Shown in pieces: positions 28,129 through 35,918 of a DNA stretch of 38,237 nt (positions within the stretch are counted from its first letter, which is position 1; every line of letters starts with the position of its first letter). The DNA is from Acinetobacter halotolerans. Lineage in GTDB: Bacteria > Pseudomonadota > Gammaproteobacteria > Pseudomonadales > Moraxellaceae. The position numbers were made by a program, and so were the translations under genes. The stretch lies in NCBI RefSeq assembly GCF_004208515.1, contig NZ_SGIM01000019.1:1-38237 (forward strand), given 5' to 3'. The notes under the pieces are model-generated. The model was not told the origin of the DNA and made no database searches. It was given only the letters and a program-made list of their open reading frames with translations.

Positions 28129-29179
28129 AGCCGATCACCTCAAGTTGCGTAATTGTATGATGTTTTTCTAATGGTTGGTTATTTAAGTCAAATTCCAGGT
28201 TGTGTATGCCAACGATCAGTGAACCTATCGTATGTTGCTGAATAGTATTGATTTGACTGTGATAGACCTGAACAGGATGCTTAATGAAGTTGAGTAACTC
28301 ATATAAATCAGGAACCGATTTAGATTCACTGACATATTTCAGTTTTAAAATTTGATGCGTCGTGTGCTGATCAAAAGTTTGGCTCAATTCAAAAGGTAAA
28401 TTGAGCTGTTCTGGCTTGAGTAATTCCTGCGTAATCGGTTGTTGTGGATTAGAAAATACCGACCAGACTTGCCCAGCTTCAACAATTTCACCATGATCAA
28501 TCACGATGACTTGATCGCAAATCTCTTGGATGACCTGCATTTCATGGGTGATCAAGACAATGGTTAAACCTAAGTCTTGGTTGATTTGTTTTAATAGAGC
28601 CAGAATATTGGCAGTACTTTCAGGATCAAGTGCTGAGGTGGCTTCATCGCAGAGCAGGATTTCAGGCTGAGAAACCAAGGCACGCGCGATACCGACACGT
28701 TGTTTTTGCCCACCAGAAAGTTGGGCAGGGTAATCATTACGCTTTGCTTCTAAGCCAACCAGTGTCAGTACATCGCTGACCCGTTGCTCAATTTCGGCCT
28801 TAGCATAACCTGCGATACGTAGCGGTAAAGCTACATTTTCCCATACGGTTTTGGCAGACATTAAATTAAAATGCTGAAAAATCATGCCGATTTTCTGCCG
28901 AGTTTTGATCAGTTCGGCATGACTCAGTTCAGCGATATTTTGTTGATGAATCAAAATACTGCCAGTATCAATCGACTCTAAACCGTTCAAGGTACGCAGC
29001 AGGGAGGATTTGCCTGCGCCACTTTTTCCAATGATGCCAACAATCTGTGCTTTGGGAATATCGAGGTTAATGTCTTTTAAAGCGTGTAAGCGTTGGCCTT
29101 GTACTTCATAAAACTTATTTAAACCGCGTATTTTCAGATGTGGAACTGAAAAATCAACTTGTGAACCAAAACTCACCAT
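28109..29179 (-). CDS. metN: methionine-type ABC transporter ATP-binding protein MetN
   Basis: The ATPase of the importer, 356 residues. Walker A is GKSGAGKSS, the signature LSGGQKQRVGIARAL, Walker B EILLCDEATSALD, and the switch His is in LITHEM. After residue ~255 comes an ACT-like NIL domain, which in E. coli MetN binds methionine and shuts the transporter down. The Shine-Dalgarno AAGGAGA stands before ATG 29179. It follows metQ by 11 bases and overlaps metI by 20. Confidence 0.93.
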   Translation of the reverse strand: MVSFGSQVDFSVPHLKIRGLNKFYEVQGQRLHALKDINLDIPKAQIVGIIGKSGAGKSSLLRTLNGLESIDTGSILIHQQNIAELSHAELIKTRQKIGMIFQHFNLMSAKTVWENVALPLRIAGYAKAEIEQRVSDVLTLVGLEAKRNDYPAQLSGGQKQRVGIARALVSQPEILLCDEATSALDPESTANILALLKQINQDLGLTIVLITHEMQVIQEICDQVIVIDHGEIVEAGQVWSVFSNPQQPITQELLKPEQLNLPFELSQTFDQHTTHQILKLKYVSESKSVPDLYELLNFIKHPVQVYHSQINTIQQHTIGSLIVGIHNLEFDLNNQPLEKHHTITQLEVIGYAQSTH

Positions 29180-29190
29180 GATTGTTCTCC

Positions 29191-30021
29191 TTATTTCCAG
29201 CCAGGAAACCAGAGCGTTGGACCAAAATCACTATCCAAGGCAGCTTTAACTTTTGGTGAGTTTTGATAAATCTCGACAAATTTCTGTAGTTTATGGTCTT
29301 TGTCCTGATAATCATCACGTACCACAAATAAAATCGCATAGCGCTTATTGGTGTTGTCATCAAACAATAAGGCACTTTCAGGATCAGCCGTTTTGGCTAA
29401 ACGTAAGTAATGTGGATAGCCAAAAGCGAGATCAACATCATCAATTGCACGCGCAGTTTGCGGGCCTTCAACTTCGGTAAATTTCAGATTCTTCGGATTT
29501 GCGGTAATATCCTTGAGTGCAGAAAGGTGATTGTTACTGTCTTTCAGTTCAATTAGCTTCGCTTGTTGCAATAGTAATAGTGCACGACCTTGATTCACTG
29601 GATCATTGGGAATCGCAACAGTTGCTCCATTCGGAAGTTCATCAAAACTTTTATATTTTTTTGAATACAGTCCAACATGCGATGCCGCACCCACAGCAAA
29701 GGATTTTAATTTAAAGCCTGTTTCCTTAATCGCATTATCCAAAAATGGTTGATGCTGAAAAAAGTTCGCATCAATATCACCGTGATTTAAGGTGGTATTG
29801 GGAGTATTCCAATCCGAAAACTCGACCAGTTTGACATTCAAACCTTGTTGTTTTGCTTCATCCGCAGCGGCTTGTAGTGGATGTGCAAAAGAAGGGCTAA
29901 TCCCAATCACCAGTTCGCTGCTATGATTCTGTCTTTGTTTATTCAAAATCAATAAGGCAACAATCACGATAACTGCGACAAGACCGATACCAAGCCATTT
30001 TTTAGAGGCTGTTTGAGCCAT
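29191..30021 (-). CDS. metQ: MetQ/NlpA-family substrate-binding protein with membrane anchor
   Basis: The periplasmic substrate-binding component of the importer, 276 residues. Family phrases include FSDWNTPNTTLNHGDIDANFFQHQPFLD and VAIPNDPVNQGRALLLL. MetQ proteins are normally lipoproteins; this one contains no Cys anywhere. It begins with a basic stretch and a long hydrophobic helix (about residues 9-26) with no clear signal-peptidase site, so it is probably tethered by an uncleaved signal anchor. The start ATG 30021 has GGAG six bases upstream; a TTG four codons earlier is less likely. It follows the flavin monooxygenase gene by 24 bases. Confidence 0.88.
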   Translation of the reverse strand: MAQTASKKWLGIGLVAVIVIVALLILNKQRQNHSSELVIGISPSFAHPLQAAADEAKQQGLNVKLVEFSDWNTPNTTLNHGDIDANFFQHQPFLDNAIKETGFKLKSFAVGAASHVGLYSKKYKSFDELPNGATVAIPNDPVNQGRALLLLQQAKLIELKDSNNHLSALKDITANPKNLKFTEVEGPQTARAIDDVDLAFGYPHYLRLAKTADPESALLFDDNTNKRYAILFVVRDDYQDKDHKLQKFVEIYQNSPKVKAALDSDFGPTLWFPGWK

Positions 30022-30045
30022 ATATTTCTCCAATTCTTTATTTAG

Positions 30046-31458
30046 TTAAGCACTTAGGTTTTCAATTATTTTCAATTCGTTGCTATTTTTATATTTGCTA
30101 CATCGAAACTGATCGGCAGGATGGCTTGCTGCTAAATGATCACCTTGAGCAAAAAGCTTATTGCGCAATGAACCTGTGGCATATTCAGTTTTATAACGTC
30201 TACGTTGCTGTAACTCAGGGATCACCAGACGAATAAAATCATGGTGTGATTCAGGCGCAACCGTACGAGTCAGGTTAAAACCATCAATTCCAGTTTGATC
30301 GAGCAGCTCAATCAGATATTCTGCAACTTCAGCACCACTACCAACAATGAGGGGATAACGTCCACCCAACATGTGCTGTGCTTTCAGGTCATTTTTGCTG
30401 ATACGTTGTTCTTTAAACTTCTCATTAACGGAAGCAATGCTATTGCTCTTTTGATAGGGAATCGCTTCATCACCTTCAAACTTAGCAAGGTCGATGCCGA
30501 CGGAACTGGCATAATGTGCTAATCCCGCTTCAGGGCTGGCATATTGGCGATATTCAGCCAGTTTTTGCTGTGCAAGATCATGTGTTTCAGCAACCACAAC
30601 AGTAATGCCGACAAAGATTTTAATTGCATCTTCATCACGGCCTTGTTGCCTCGCTTGTAGTCGTATTTTATTGACTTGTTGACGAATCTTTTCGGGTTGA
30701 TCGCCACCAATAAAAATACATTCCGCATGGCGCGTGGCAAACTGTAGTCCTTTCGGTGAAGCACCTGCTTGGAATAGTGTTGGCGTACGTTGTACAGATG
30801 GCGCAACCTGAAATATACCTTGGCTTTGGTAGTATTGCCCTTGATGATTGATCGAGTGGACTTTATTTGGATCAGTAAAAACGCGCTGTTGTTTATCTTT
30901 CTTTAAGGCATCATTTTCCCAAGAACCTTCCCAATACTTATAGCAAAGTTGTAAAAATTCCTCGGCCTGATCATAACGTGCATCATGATCTTTCAAACCT
31001 TTTTGCCCAATCAAACGTTCGGCACTATCCAGATAACCCGTGACAATATTCCAACCCAAACGACCTTGGGTTAAATGATCTAAACTGGCAAAACGCCGTG
31101 CAAATTGATAAGGCTGTTCATAGCTTAGATTGACCGTGACACCAAAACTTAAATTTTGCGTGACCAATGCCATGGCCGAAATCAGTGTAGAGGGATCGTG
31201 GCTTGGTAATTGAATCGATTCCTTAAGAGTCAGATCGATACCATTTTGATAGACATCATAAACGCCCGTAATATCCGCGAGGAATAAACCATCAAACAAA
31301 CCTTGTTCTAAAGTTTGTGCGAGTTCAGTCCAATAACTCAACTCACTAAAGCGATGTGATTGATCACGCGGATGCGTCCATAGGCCATGATTGATATGAC
31401 CGACACAGTTCATATCAAAGGCATTTAACAAGATTTTTTTAGCAGTCGTTTGACTCAT
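30046..31458 (-). CDS. LLM-class flavin monooxygenase, NtaA/SnaA/DszA family
   Basis: A 470-residue bacterial-luciferase-fold monooxygenase that uses reduced FMN and oxygen. The length and the phrases NAFDMNCVGHINHGLWTHPRD, FDGLFLADITGVYDVY, RLGWNIVTGYLDSAERLIG and QAGASPKGLQFATRHAECIF place it with NtaA, SnaA and DszA (about 450 residues), not with the shorter SsuD or SfnG. DszA cleaves a C-S bond in dibenzothiophene sulfone. By analogy this enzyme may cleave a C-S or C-N bond in a sulfur compound; the substrate is unknown. Its ATG shares one base with the stop of the preceding gene (TAATG), so translation is coupled. No flavin reductase gene lies in the window. Confidence 0.87.
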   Translation of the reverse strand: MSQTTAKKILLNAFDMNCVGHINHGLWTHPRDQSHRFSELSYWTELAQTLEQGLFDGLFLADITGVYDVYQNGIDLTLKESIQLPSHDPSTLISAMALVTQNLSFGVTVNLSYEQPYQFARRFASLDHLTQGRLGWNIVTGYLDSAERLIGQKGLKDHDARYDQAEEFLQLCYKYWEGSWENDALKKDKQQRVFTDPNKVHSINHQGQYYQSQGIFQVAPSVQRTPTLFQAGASPKGLQFATRHAECIFIGGDQPEKIRQQVNKIRLQARQQGRDEDAIKIFVGITVVVAETHDLAQQKLAEYRQYASPEAGLAHYASSVGIDLAKFEGDEAIPYQKSNSIASVNEKFKEQRISKNDLKAQHMLGGRYPLIVGSGAEVAEYLIELLDQTGIDGFNLTRTVAPESHHDFIRLVIPELQQRRRYKTEYATGSLRNKLFAQGDHLAASHPADQFRCSKYKNSNELKIIENLSA

Positions 31459-32681
31459 TACAAAGTCCCCCGACGAGGTGGCAGAACGCCATTCAATACA
31501 TAATTGCCAATGAAGTAATATTTCCAGCGTGCAGCATCATGTAAGGTGTGTACACGCGCATTACGCCAGTGACGATCAAGACCATCAGCACGTTGACTAC
31601 CACGACTGCCAGCCAACTCAATCAATTTCGATGATGCTTTCAAAGCCGTTTCAGTGCTATGTGCACGTACTTTGGCTACATCAATTGAAGCTTTGGCTAA
31701 GCTCTCTGCATTGAGTTCATATTTAGCCGCATCGACTGATCGAGCTGCCTGTTTAAGTAAAAGTTCGCTGGCTTTGACATCGGTTGCCACGCGACCGAGT
31801 TCAGACAGCGTTAATGGGTCTTGCGTCGCGGATTCAATATTGGCATCAATCCAAGGACGAGCCACACGGACACGTTCTAGGGTTTCTTCAAACGCTGCAC
31901 GCGCAATCCCAACTTCAATCGCAGCGTGCATGATCTGAGCAAATGGACCCACTAAAGATAGTTGCTTAAAGGCTGTGTCAAAAGGAATTACATCCTCTTT
32001 GGCAACCAAAACCTGATTAAACTTTACTGTGCCGCTACCTGTGGTACGTTGCCCAAAGCCAGACCAATCATCAATCAGTTCTAAACCTTGACTGTCTCGT
32101 TGTACAAAAGCCAAAAATTCGCGACCTGTTTCATCCACCACTAAGGTTGGAATACGATGCGCAAACAAACTGCCTGTGCAATAAAACTTTTCCCCTTGAA
32201 TCAGATAACCGTTTTCGCTTGGGATTAAGGTAGTTTGTTTATGTGCAGAAGTGCGGGTTTTAAACTCTGCCAGTGCATTACCAAAACGAGCACCTTGTAA
32301 TACTTCTTGATAGAGACGTTTCTTTTGTTGTTCCGTGCCTGTATTACGCAGCACTTCCAATGCATAAAAATGATTCTGTGGAATCTGACCAATTGAACCA
32401 TCCGCACCGCTAAACAAAGCAATCACTTTAGCAACGGTTAGACTTGAAACGTCTGCACCACCATATTGTTTCGGTACCGTTATTGCCCATAGGCCTGATT
32501 GGCTATAGGTTTCGATTTCTGTAAAAGGTAAGTTCCGATTGGCATCACGTTCAACCGCAGCTTGTTTAAACTGCTGACTCAGCTTTGTGGCAATTTCCAA
32601 TGCTTCGGCATCGCTTTGAATAATATGTGCTGCTTTAAAATTAGTTTTGGCGAAACCTTGTAATTCTTGATATGAAGTCAT
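31458..32681 (-). CDS. SfnB/DszC-like flavin oxidoreductase (second copy)
   Basis: A 407-residue protein of the acyl-CoA dehydrogenase fold, SfnB-family sulfur-acquisition type. Motifs include VPKQYGGADVS, GQIPQNHFYALEVLRN, GEKFYCTGS, GFGQRTTGSGTVKF and the C-terminal HWRNARVHTLHDAARWKY typical of DszC-like monooxygenases. DszC uses FMNH2 and oxygen to oxidise sulfur, so this is more likely an S-oxygenase than a fatty-acid dehydrogenase. The start is ATG 32681 with AAGGAGA upstream, 13 bases after the previous stop. An open frame reaching 32816 would overlap the previous gene and is rejected. It is paralogous to the preceding gene. Confidence 0.87.
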   Translation of the reverse strand: MTSYQELQGFAKTNFKAAHIIQSDAEALEIATKLSQQFKQAAVERDANRNLPFTEIETYSQSGLWAITVPKQYGGADVSSLTVAKVIALFSGADGSIGQIPQNHFYALEVLRNTGTEQQKKRLYQEVLQGARFGNALAEFKTRTSAHKQTTLIPSENGYLIQGEKFYCTGSLFAHRIPTLVVDETGREFLAFVQRDSQGLELIDDWSGFGQRTTGSGTVKFNQVLVAKEDVIPFDTAFKQLSLVGPFAQIMHAAIEVGIARAAFEETLERVRVARPWIDANIESATQDPLTLSELGRVATDVKASELLLKQAARSVDAAKYELNAESLAKASIDVAKVRAHSTETALKASSKLIELAGSRGSQRADGLDRHWRNARVHTLHDAARWKYYFIGNYVLNGVLPPRRGTL

Positions 32682-32694
32682 GATGATTTTCTCC

Positions 32695-33906
32695 TTAAAT
32701 CCAAGCATGGCGGGCAGGGTGAGTACCATTGAGGTAATAGTCGCCAATCGCATGGAATTTCCAACGCACAGGATCGTGTAGGGTATGCACACGGGCATTG
32801 CGCCAATGCTGATCAAGATTATGTTGGCTCAGGCTGGCACGACTACCGCCGAGTTCAAATAGTTTTTCGGAGATTTGCAGGGCTGCATCATTGGCGTAGA
32901 TTTTTGCTTCGGCTATCAGAATTGAGGCACGAGCGGCTTGCTTAGCAGAAAGCTCGGTGAGTTGATCAAGCTCATCCAGATATTCAGCGGCATCATCTAG
33001 TAATAAAATGGCTGCATCGAGCAGGATATTGAGCTTACCAACTTCTTGTAGGGTGTAATGTTCTTCACTGGCTTTTTCTATGCCTGCATCAATAATCGGT
33101 CGAGCTTTACGCACGCTGGATAAGGTGTCATCAAAAGCGGCTTCGGCAATGCCAACATCAATGGCAACTTGTAATAGTTGAGAATACGCACCGCGAACAT
33201 TTGGGGTGTCGGCAATAATACGCTCATCAAAAAATAAGGTTGGATCGGCGACAACATTGTGAAGTTTTACAGTTCCACTGGCTGTAGTACGTTGACCAAA
33301 GCCATTCCAGTCATTAATCACTTCAATACCATTTGCATGTCGATCAATAATCGCCAGTACGGTATGACCATCTGGATGTAGTGCTCGAATCGCTAACCAA
33401 TCTGCAAAGCTGGTTCCTGTTGAGTAAAATTTTTCCCCGTTTAAAAGGTATTGACCATTTTCCAAAGTTAAAGTGGTTTGAATGGCTTTAGTATCTTTAG
33501 AATTTTTCTCAGGCCCACCATTGGCAATCCGTTTGCCTGCAAGAATTTCAGCATAGATAAACTGCTTTTGAGCATCTGAACCGGTGATATTAATAAAATT
33601 TAACAGCCCGAATTGGTTTTGTGGGATTTGTCCGACATTAGCATCCGCTTTACTTAAAATACGAAATACATGGGCCAAAGTCTTATTGGAGACAAAAGCT
33701 CCTCCATATTGTTGCGGTACACGAATGCCACCTAAACCTTTTTGACTAAAGTGAATAACTTGTTCTGTTGGTAAAATACGATCTTGATCTCTTTTATTTC
33801 GTTCTTCTAATGCAAAGTCAGCAACTTGATAGGCAGCATTGATGGCCTGCTGATCATTTGAAATCAGTTGTACTGGAGCTTGGATCACTGATGGATTACT
33901 GGACAT
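32695..33906 (-). CDS. SfnB/DszC-like flavin oxidoreductase (first copy)
   Basis: The first gene of the sulfur operon, 403 residues, with the same family and motif order as the next gene: VPQQYGGAFVS, GQIPQNQFGLLNF, GEKFYSTGTSF, GFGQRTTASGTVKL and HWRNARVHTLHDPVRWKF. The two copies differ widely outside these motifs, so the duplication is old, and they may form a mixed complex or act on different steps. The Shine-Dalgarno AGAGG is six bases before the ATG and can pair with an upstream CCTCT in the leader. Confidence 0.87.
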   Translation of the reverse strand: MSSNPSVIQAPVQLISNDQQAINAAYQVADFALEERNKRDQDRILPTEQVIHFSQKGLGGIRVPQQYGGAFVSNKTLAHVFRILSKADANVGQIPQNQFGLLNFINITGSDAQKQFIYAEILAGKRIANGGPEKNSKDTKAIQTTLTLENGQYLLNGEKFYSTGTSFADWLAIRALHPDGHTVLAIIDRHANGIEVINDWNGFGQRTTASGTVKLHNVVADPTLFFDERIIADTPNVRGAYSQLLQVAIDVGIAEAAFDDTLSSVRKARPIIDAGIEKASEEHYTLQEVGKLNILLDAAILLLDDAAEYLDELDQLTELSAKQAARASILIAEAKIYANDAALQISEKLFELGGSRASLSQHNLDQHWRNARVHTLHDPVRWKFHAIGDYYLNGTHPARHAWI

Positions 33907-34265
33907 GTGAGCACCTCTAATAGATAAGAGGGACTTTACAAAAATTTTACTTTTCCACTAAACCATCAGTTGTGGTTTATATATCACAATAACTCTTAAG
34001 TTTTTTTTGTGAGAAAAATAACAAAAAAAGTGATATTAAATTTTAAATTAAAACAATTGCTTATCATGAAAGATGTTTGATTGATCACTACGGAAAAGTA
34101 TTTTTCTATGAAAGAAATGAATAATCTCTCCAGAAATAGATATAAAGTATTTTAGCCAAAATAAAAAAAGATAGAGCGAAAAGGACATTGTATTCATTAG
34201 ATTTTACTTCTAAAGTATGAAAAAGCTTATGTTTGATTGAATAGAAAAATAAATTTGGAGTATAT
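33907..34265. other. gene-free A+T-rich gap with divergent promoters
   Basis: This 359-base gap separates the sulfur operon (minus) from the GST gene (plus). It must hold both promoters. On the minus strand a 5-bp stem (33914-33918 with 33927-33931) overlaps the operon's first Shine-Dalgarno. No sigma-54 GG-N10-GC box is seen, although Pseudomonas sfn genes use one. A 15-codon open frame at 34108-34155 has no ribosome site. Nothing else is supportable. Confidence 0.5.
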
Positions 34266-35036
34266 ATGCGGGTTTTATACCAATTTCCTTTATCTCATTA
34301 TTGTGAAAAAGCTCGCTGGTTGTTAGATCATAAGGAATTGGATTATGTGGCACATAATTTAATTCCAGGCTTTCATCGTGCATTCACTTATTTAAAGTCT
34401 GGGCAATATTTATTACCAATGCTGAAAGACGATAAACAATGGATTGCTGATTCAACTCAAATTGCTTTGTATCTCGATACAACCTATCCTGAACATGCCT
34501 TGTTAAGACGTGATGAACAATTACGTGAGCAGGCTTTAGAAATTGATGAACTGTCGAGAGAACTCGGTATTCATGTACGCCGTTGGTCATTGGCACTAGC
34601 ACTATCTGTGGGTGATCATCCCCTTGAAATTATGATGGGTGAGCAAGGCTATCTACGTCAATTTGAAAAGATTTCTAAACCTATTCTAAAAAGTTTAGTC
34701 TCAACAAATTACAAGCTAAACCCTGAAAAAGTCGCTCAATCAAAAATTCGTATGACCGAACTCATCACTGATTTAAATCAGCGATTAATTGATAATCAAG
34801 GGCGCTATTTGGTGGGAGATCGCCTTGGTTTGGCTGATATTGCTGTGTGTTCAATGCTTGCACCTTTATTGATGATTAAAGGTACGCCTTGGGAACTGGA
34901 AAGTGATGATGTTGATCTGCTGACCGGAGAACTAAAACAGTACCATGATGACTTAAATGATTTGCCGCTTGGACAATATGTACAACGCATTTATGCGACT
35001 GAGCGTAATGCACGTGTGGATTGGCGTGGGCTTTAA
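34266..35036 (+). CDS. glutathione S-transferase family protein
   Basis: A 256-residue protein with an N-terminal thioredoxin-like domain (YQFPLSHYCEKARWLLDHKEL; the SxYCxK segment holds the usual catalytic Ser/Cys region, and DSTQIALYLD binds the gamma-glutamyl moiety) and a C-terminal helical domain (YLVGDRLGLADIAVCSML). It is cytoplasmic. The substrate is unknown; detoxification or sulfur-related chemistry is possible given the divergent sulfur operon, but that is inference. The Shine-Dalgarno TTGGAG is six bases before the ATG. It ends at its own terminator. Confidence 0.88.
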   Translation: MRVLYQFPLSHYCEKARWLLDHKELDYVAHNLIPGFHRAFTYLKSGQYLLPMLKDDKQWIADSTQIALYLDTTYPEHALLRRDEQLREQALEIDELSRELGIHVRRWSLALALSVGDHPLEIMMGEQGYLRQFEKISKPILKSLVSTNYKLNPEKVAQSKIRMTELITDLNQRLIDNQGRYLVGDRLGLADIAVCSMLAPLLMIKGTPWELESDDVDLLTGELKQYHDDLNDLPLGQYVQRIYATERNARVDWRGL

Positions 35037-35066
35037 CAATAGTTGTTTAATAAGTAAATATTGCAG

Positions 35067-35096
35067 AAACCGAGTGAAAAATACGCTCGGTTTTTT
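35067..35096 (+). terminator. Rho-independent terminator of the GST gene
   Basis: A 10-bp stem with one G-U pair (35067-35076 with 35084-35093, seven-base loop) ends in a run of six T residues. It lies about 30 bases past the stop. Confidence 0.85.
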
Positions 35097-35110
35097 GTTG
35101 TTTCATATAT

Positions 35111-35177
35111 CTGAAATCCGATTTCAGTATGGCTTGTTTAGGGTGGCGCACAGTGAGAGAAGTGCCGCAGAGCCATC
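35111..35177. other. short G+C-rich structured segment in a 400-base gap
   Basis: The gap 35037-35437 is A+T-rich except here. 35111-35117 pairs perfectly with 35121-35127. Next, ATGGCT (35129-35134) pairs with AGCCAT (35171-35176) and encloses an inner GCGCAC / GTGC-c-GC pairing around 35146-35168. It may be a structured RNA, a second terminator or a relic of inserted DNA. The rest of the gap shows only the ribosome site (AGAGGGA) of the next gene. Confidence 0.3.
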
Positions 35178-35437
35178 TTAGATCTTTATATGAATGAGGA
35201 AAGCATATTGGGTGATATGTAATTAAAGAATTCTATTGATCATATATCCTCGCAGAAGTAAAAAATAATAGATTCAATATGTACATATCTATTTGGGTCG
35301 AAATTTATCAATTTAGTATGAGAACTAAGACAATCAGCTAATCAATTAAAGACAATTGTATATATAATAATTCTTAGTGCACTAGTCGGTTTTAGTCTGT
35401 GATCCAGAACTAAAAACATAAAAATAGAGGGAATACC

Positions 35438-35821
35438 ATGAAGAAGTTGCAATTTATAGCAGATTGCCCTAAACATGGGGTAATTGATCATCCGCCCAAT
35501 GAATGCTATATCACGCAAGAATACGTGGCTGCATTACTTTATAAACAATTAGAACAATATGGTTTTGATGCTCAGCATATACGCCACGAACATGAAAAAA
35601 TTGAAGTTTGCATTGATAATCATCAATTACCACTCTCTATTTTATGTTCTCAGCAAGATACAGAAGGTCATATTCTGTGCGAGATCTCTGCAAATCCACA
35701 ACAAGAGCAAGTTTGGTTTGAAAAAATCGAAACCCAAAGTATTATTCGTCAGCTTGCGCAAGCAGTTGAAAATAGCTTAAAAGCAGAGCATAGTTTCTCT
35801 CAGTTTGTTTGGAAAAGCTAA
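35438..35821 (+). CDS. conserved small protein, function unknown
   Basis: A 127-residue soluble protein with no signal peptide or membrane helix. The N-terminus reads ADCPKHGVIDHPPNECYITQEYVAALLY, with two Cys and two His that could bind a metal; two further Cys lie near residues 52 and 68. A helical region and a strand-rich middle follow. I do not recognise a domain. A good Shine-Dalgarno (AGAGGGA) precedes the ATG, and codon use is like its neighbours. It lies about 100 bases upstream of the broken pepD gene. Confidence 0.65.
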   Translation: MKKLQFIADCPKHGVIDHPPNECYITQEYVAALLYKQLEQYGFDAQHIRHEHEKIEVCIDNHQLPLSILCSQQDTEGHILCEISANPQQEQVWFEKIETQSIIRQLAQAVENSLKAEHSFSQFVWKS

Positions 35822-35918
35822 GTTAGTTTGCAACATGTCATCTTAAATGAAGTAATTTAACGTCATGACCGTTTCGGTGTATGGTGTATATTTGTTTAAA
35901 CGCTTTATTTGAGAGTAT

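Noticed and set aside
32682..32816. A 45-residue extension of the second SfnB-like gene, overlapping the first by about 120 bases
   Set aside because: The extension is antisense-free spacer in another frame of the first gene. ATG 32681 has AAGGAGA and gives the normal family length.
34108..34155. A 15-codon leader peptide upstream of the GST gene
   Set aside because: No ribosome site, no regulatory codon run and no attenuator hairpin after it.
33907..34265. A sigma-54 promoter for the sulfur operon, expected from Pseudomonas sfn genes
   Set aside because: No GG-N10-GC type -24/-12 element was found on the minus strand of the gap.
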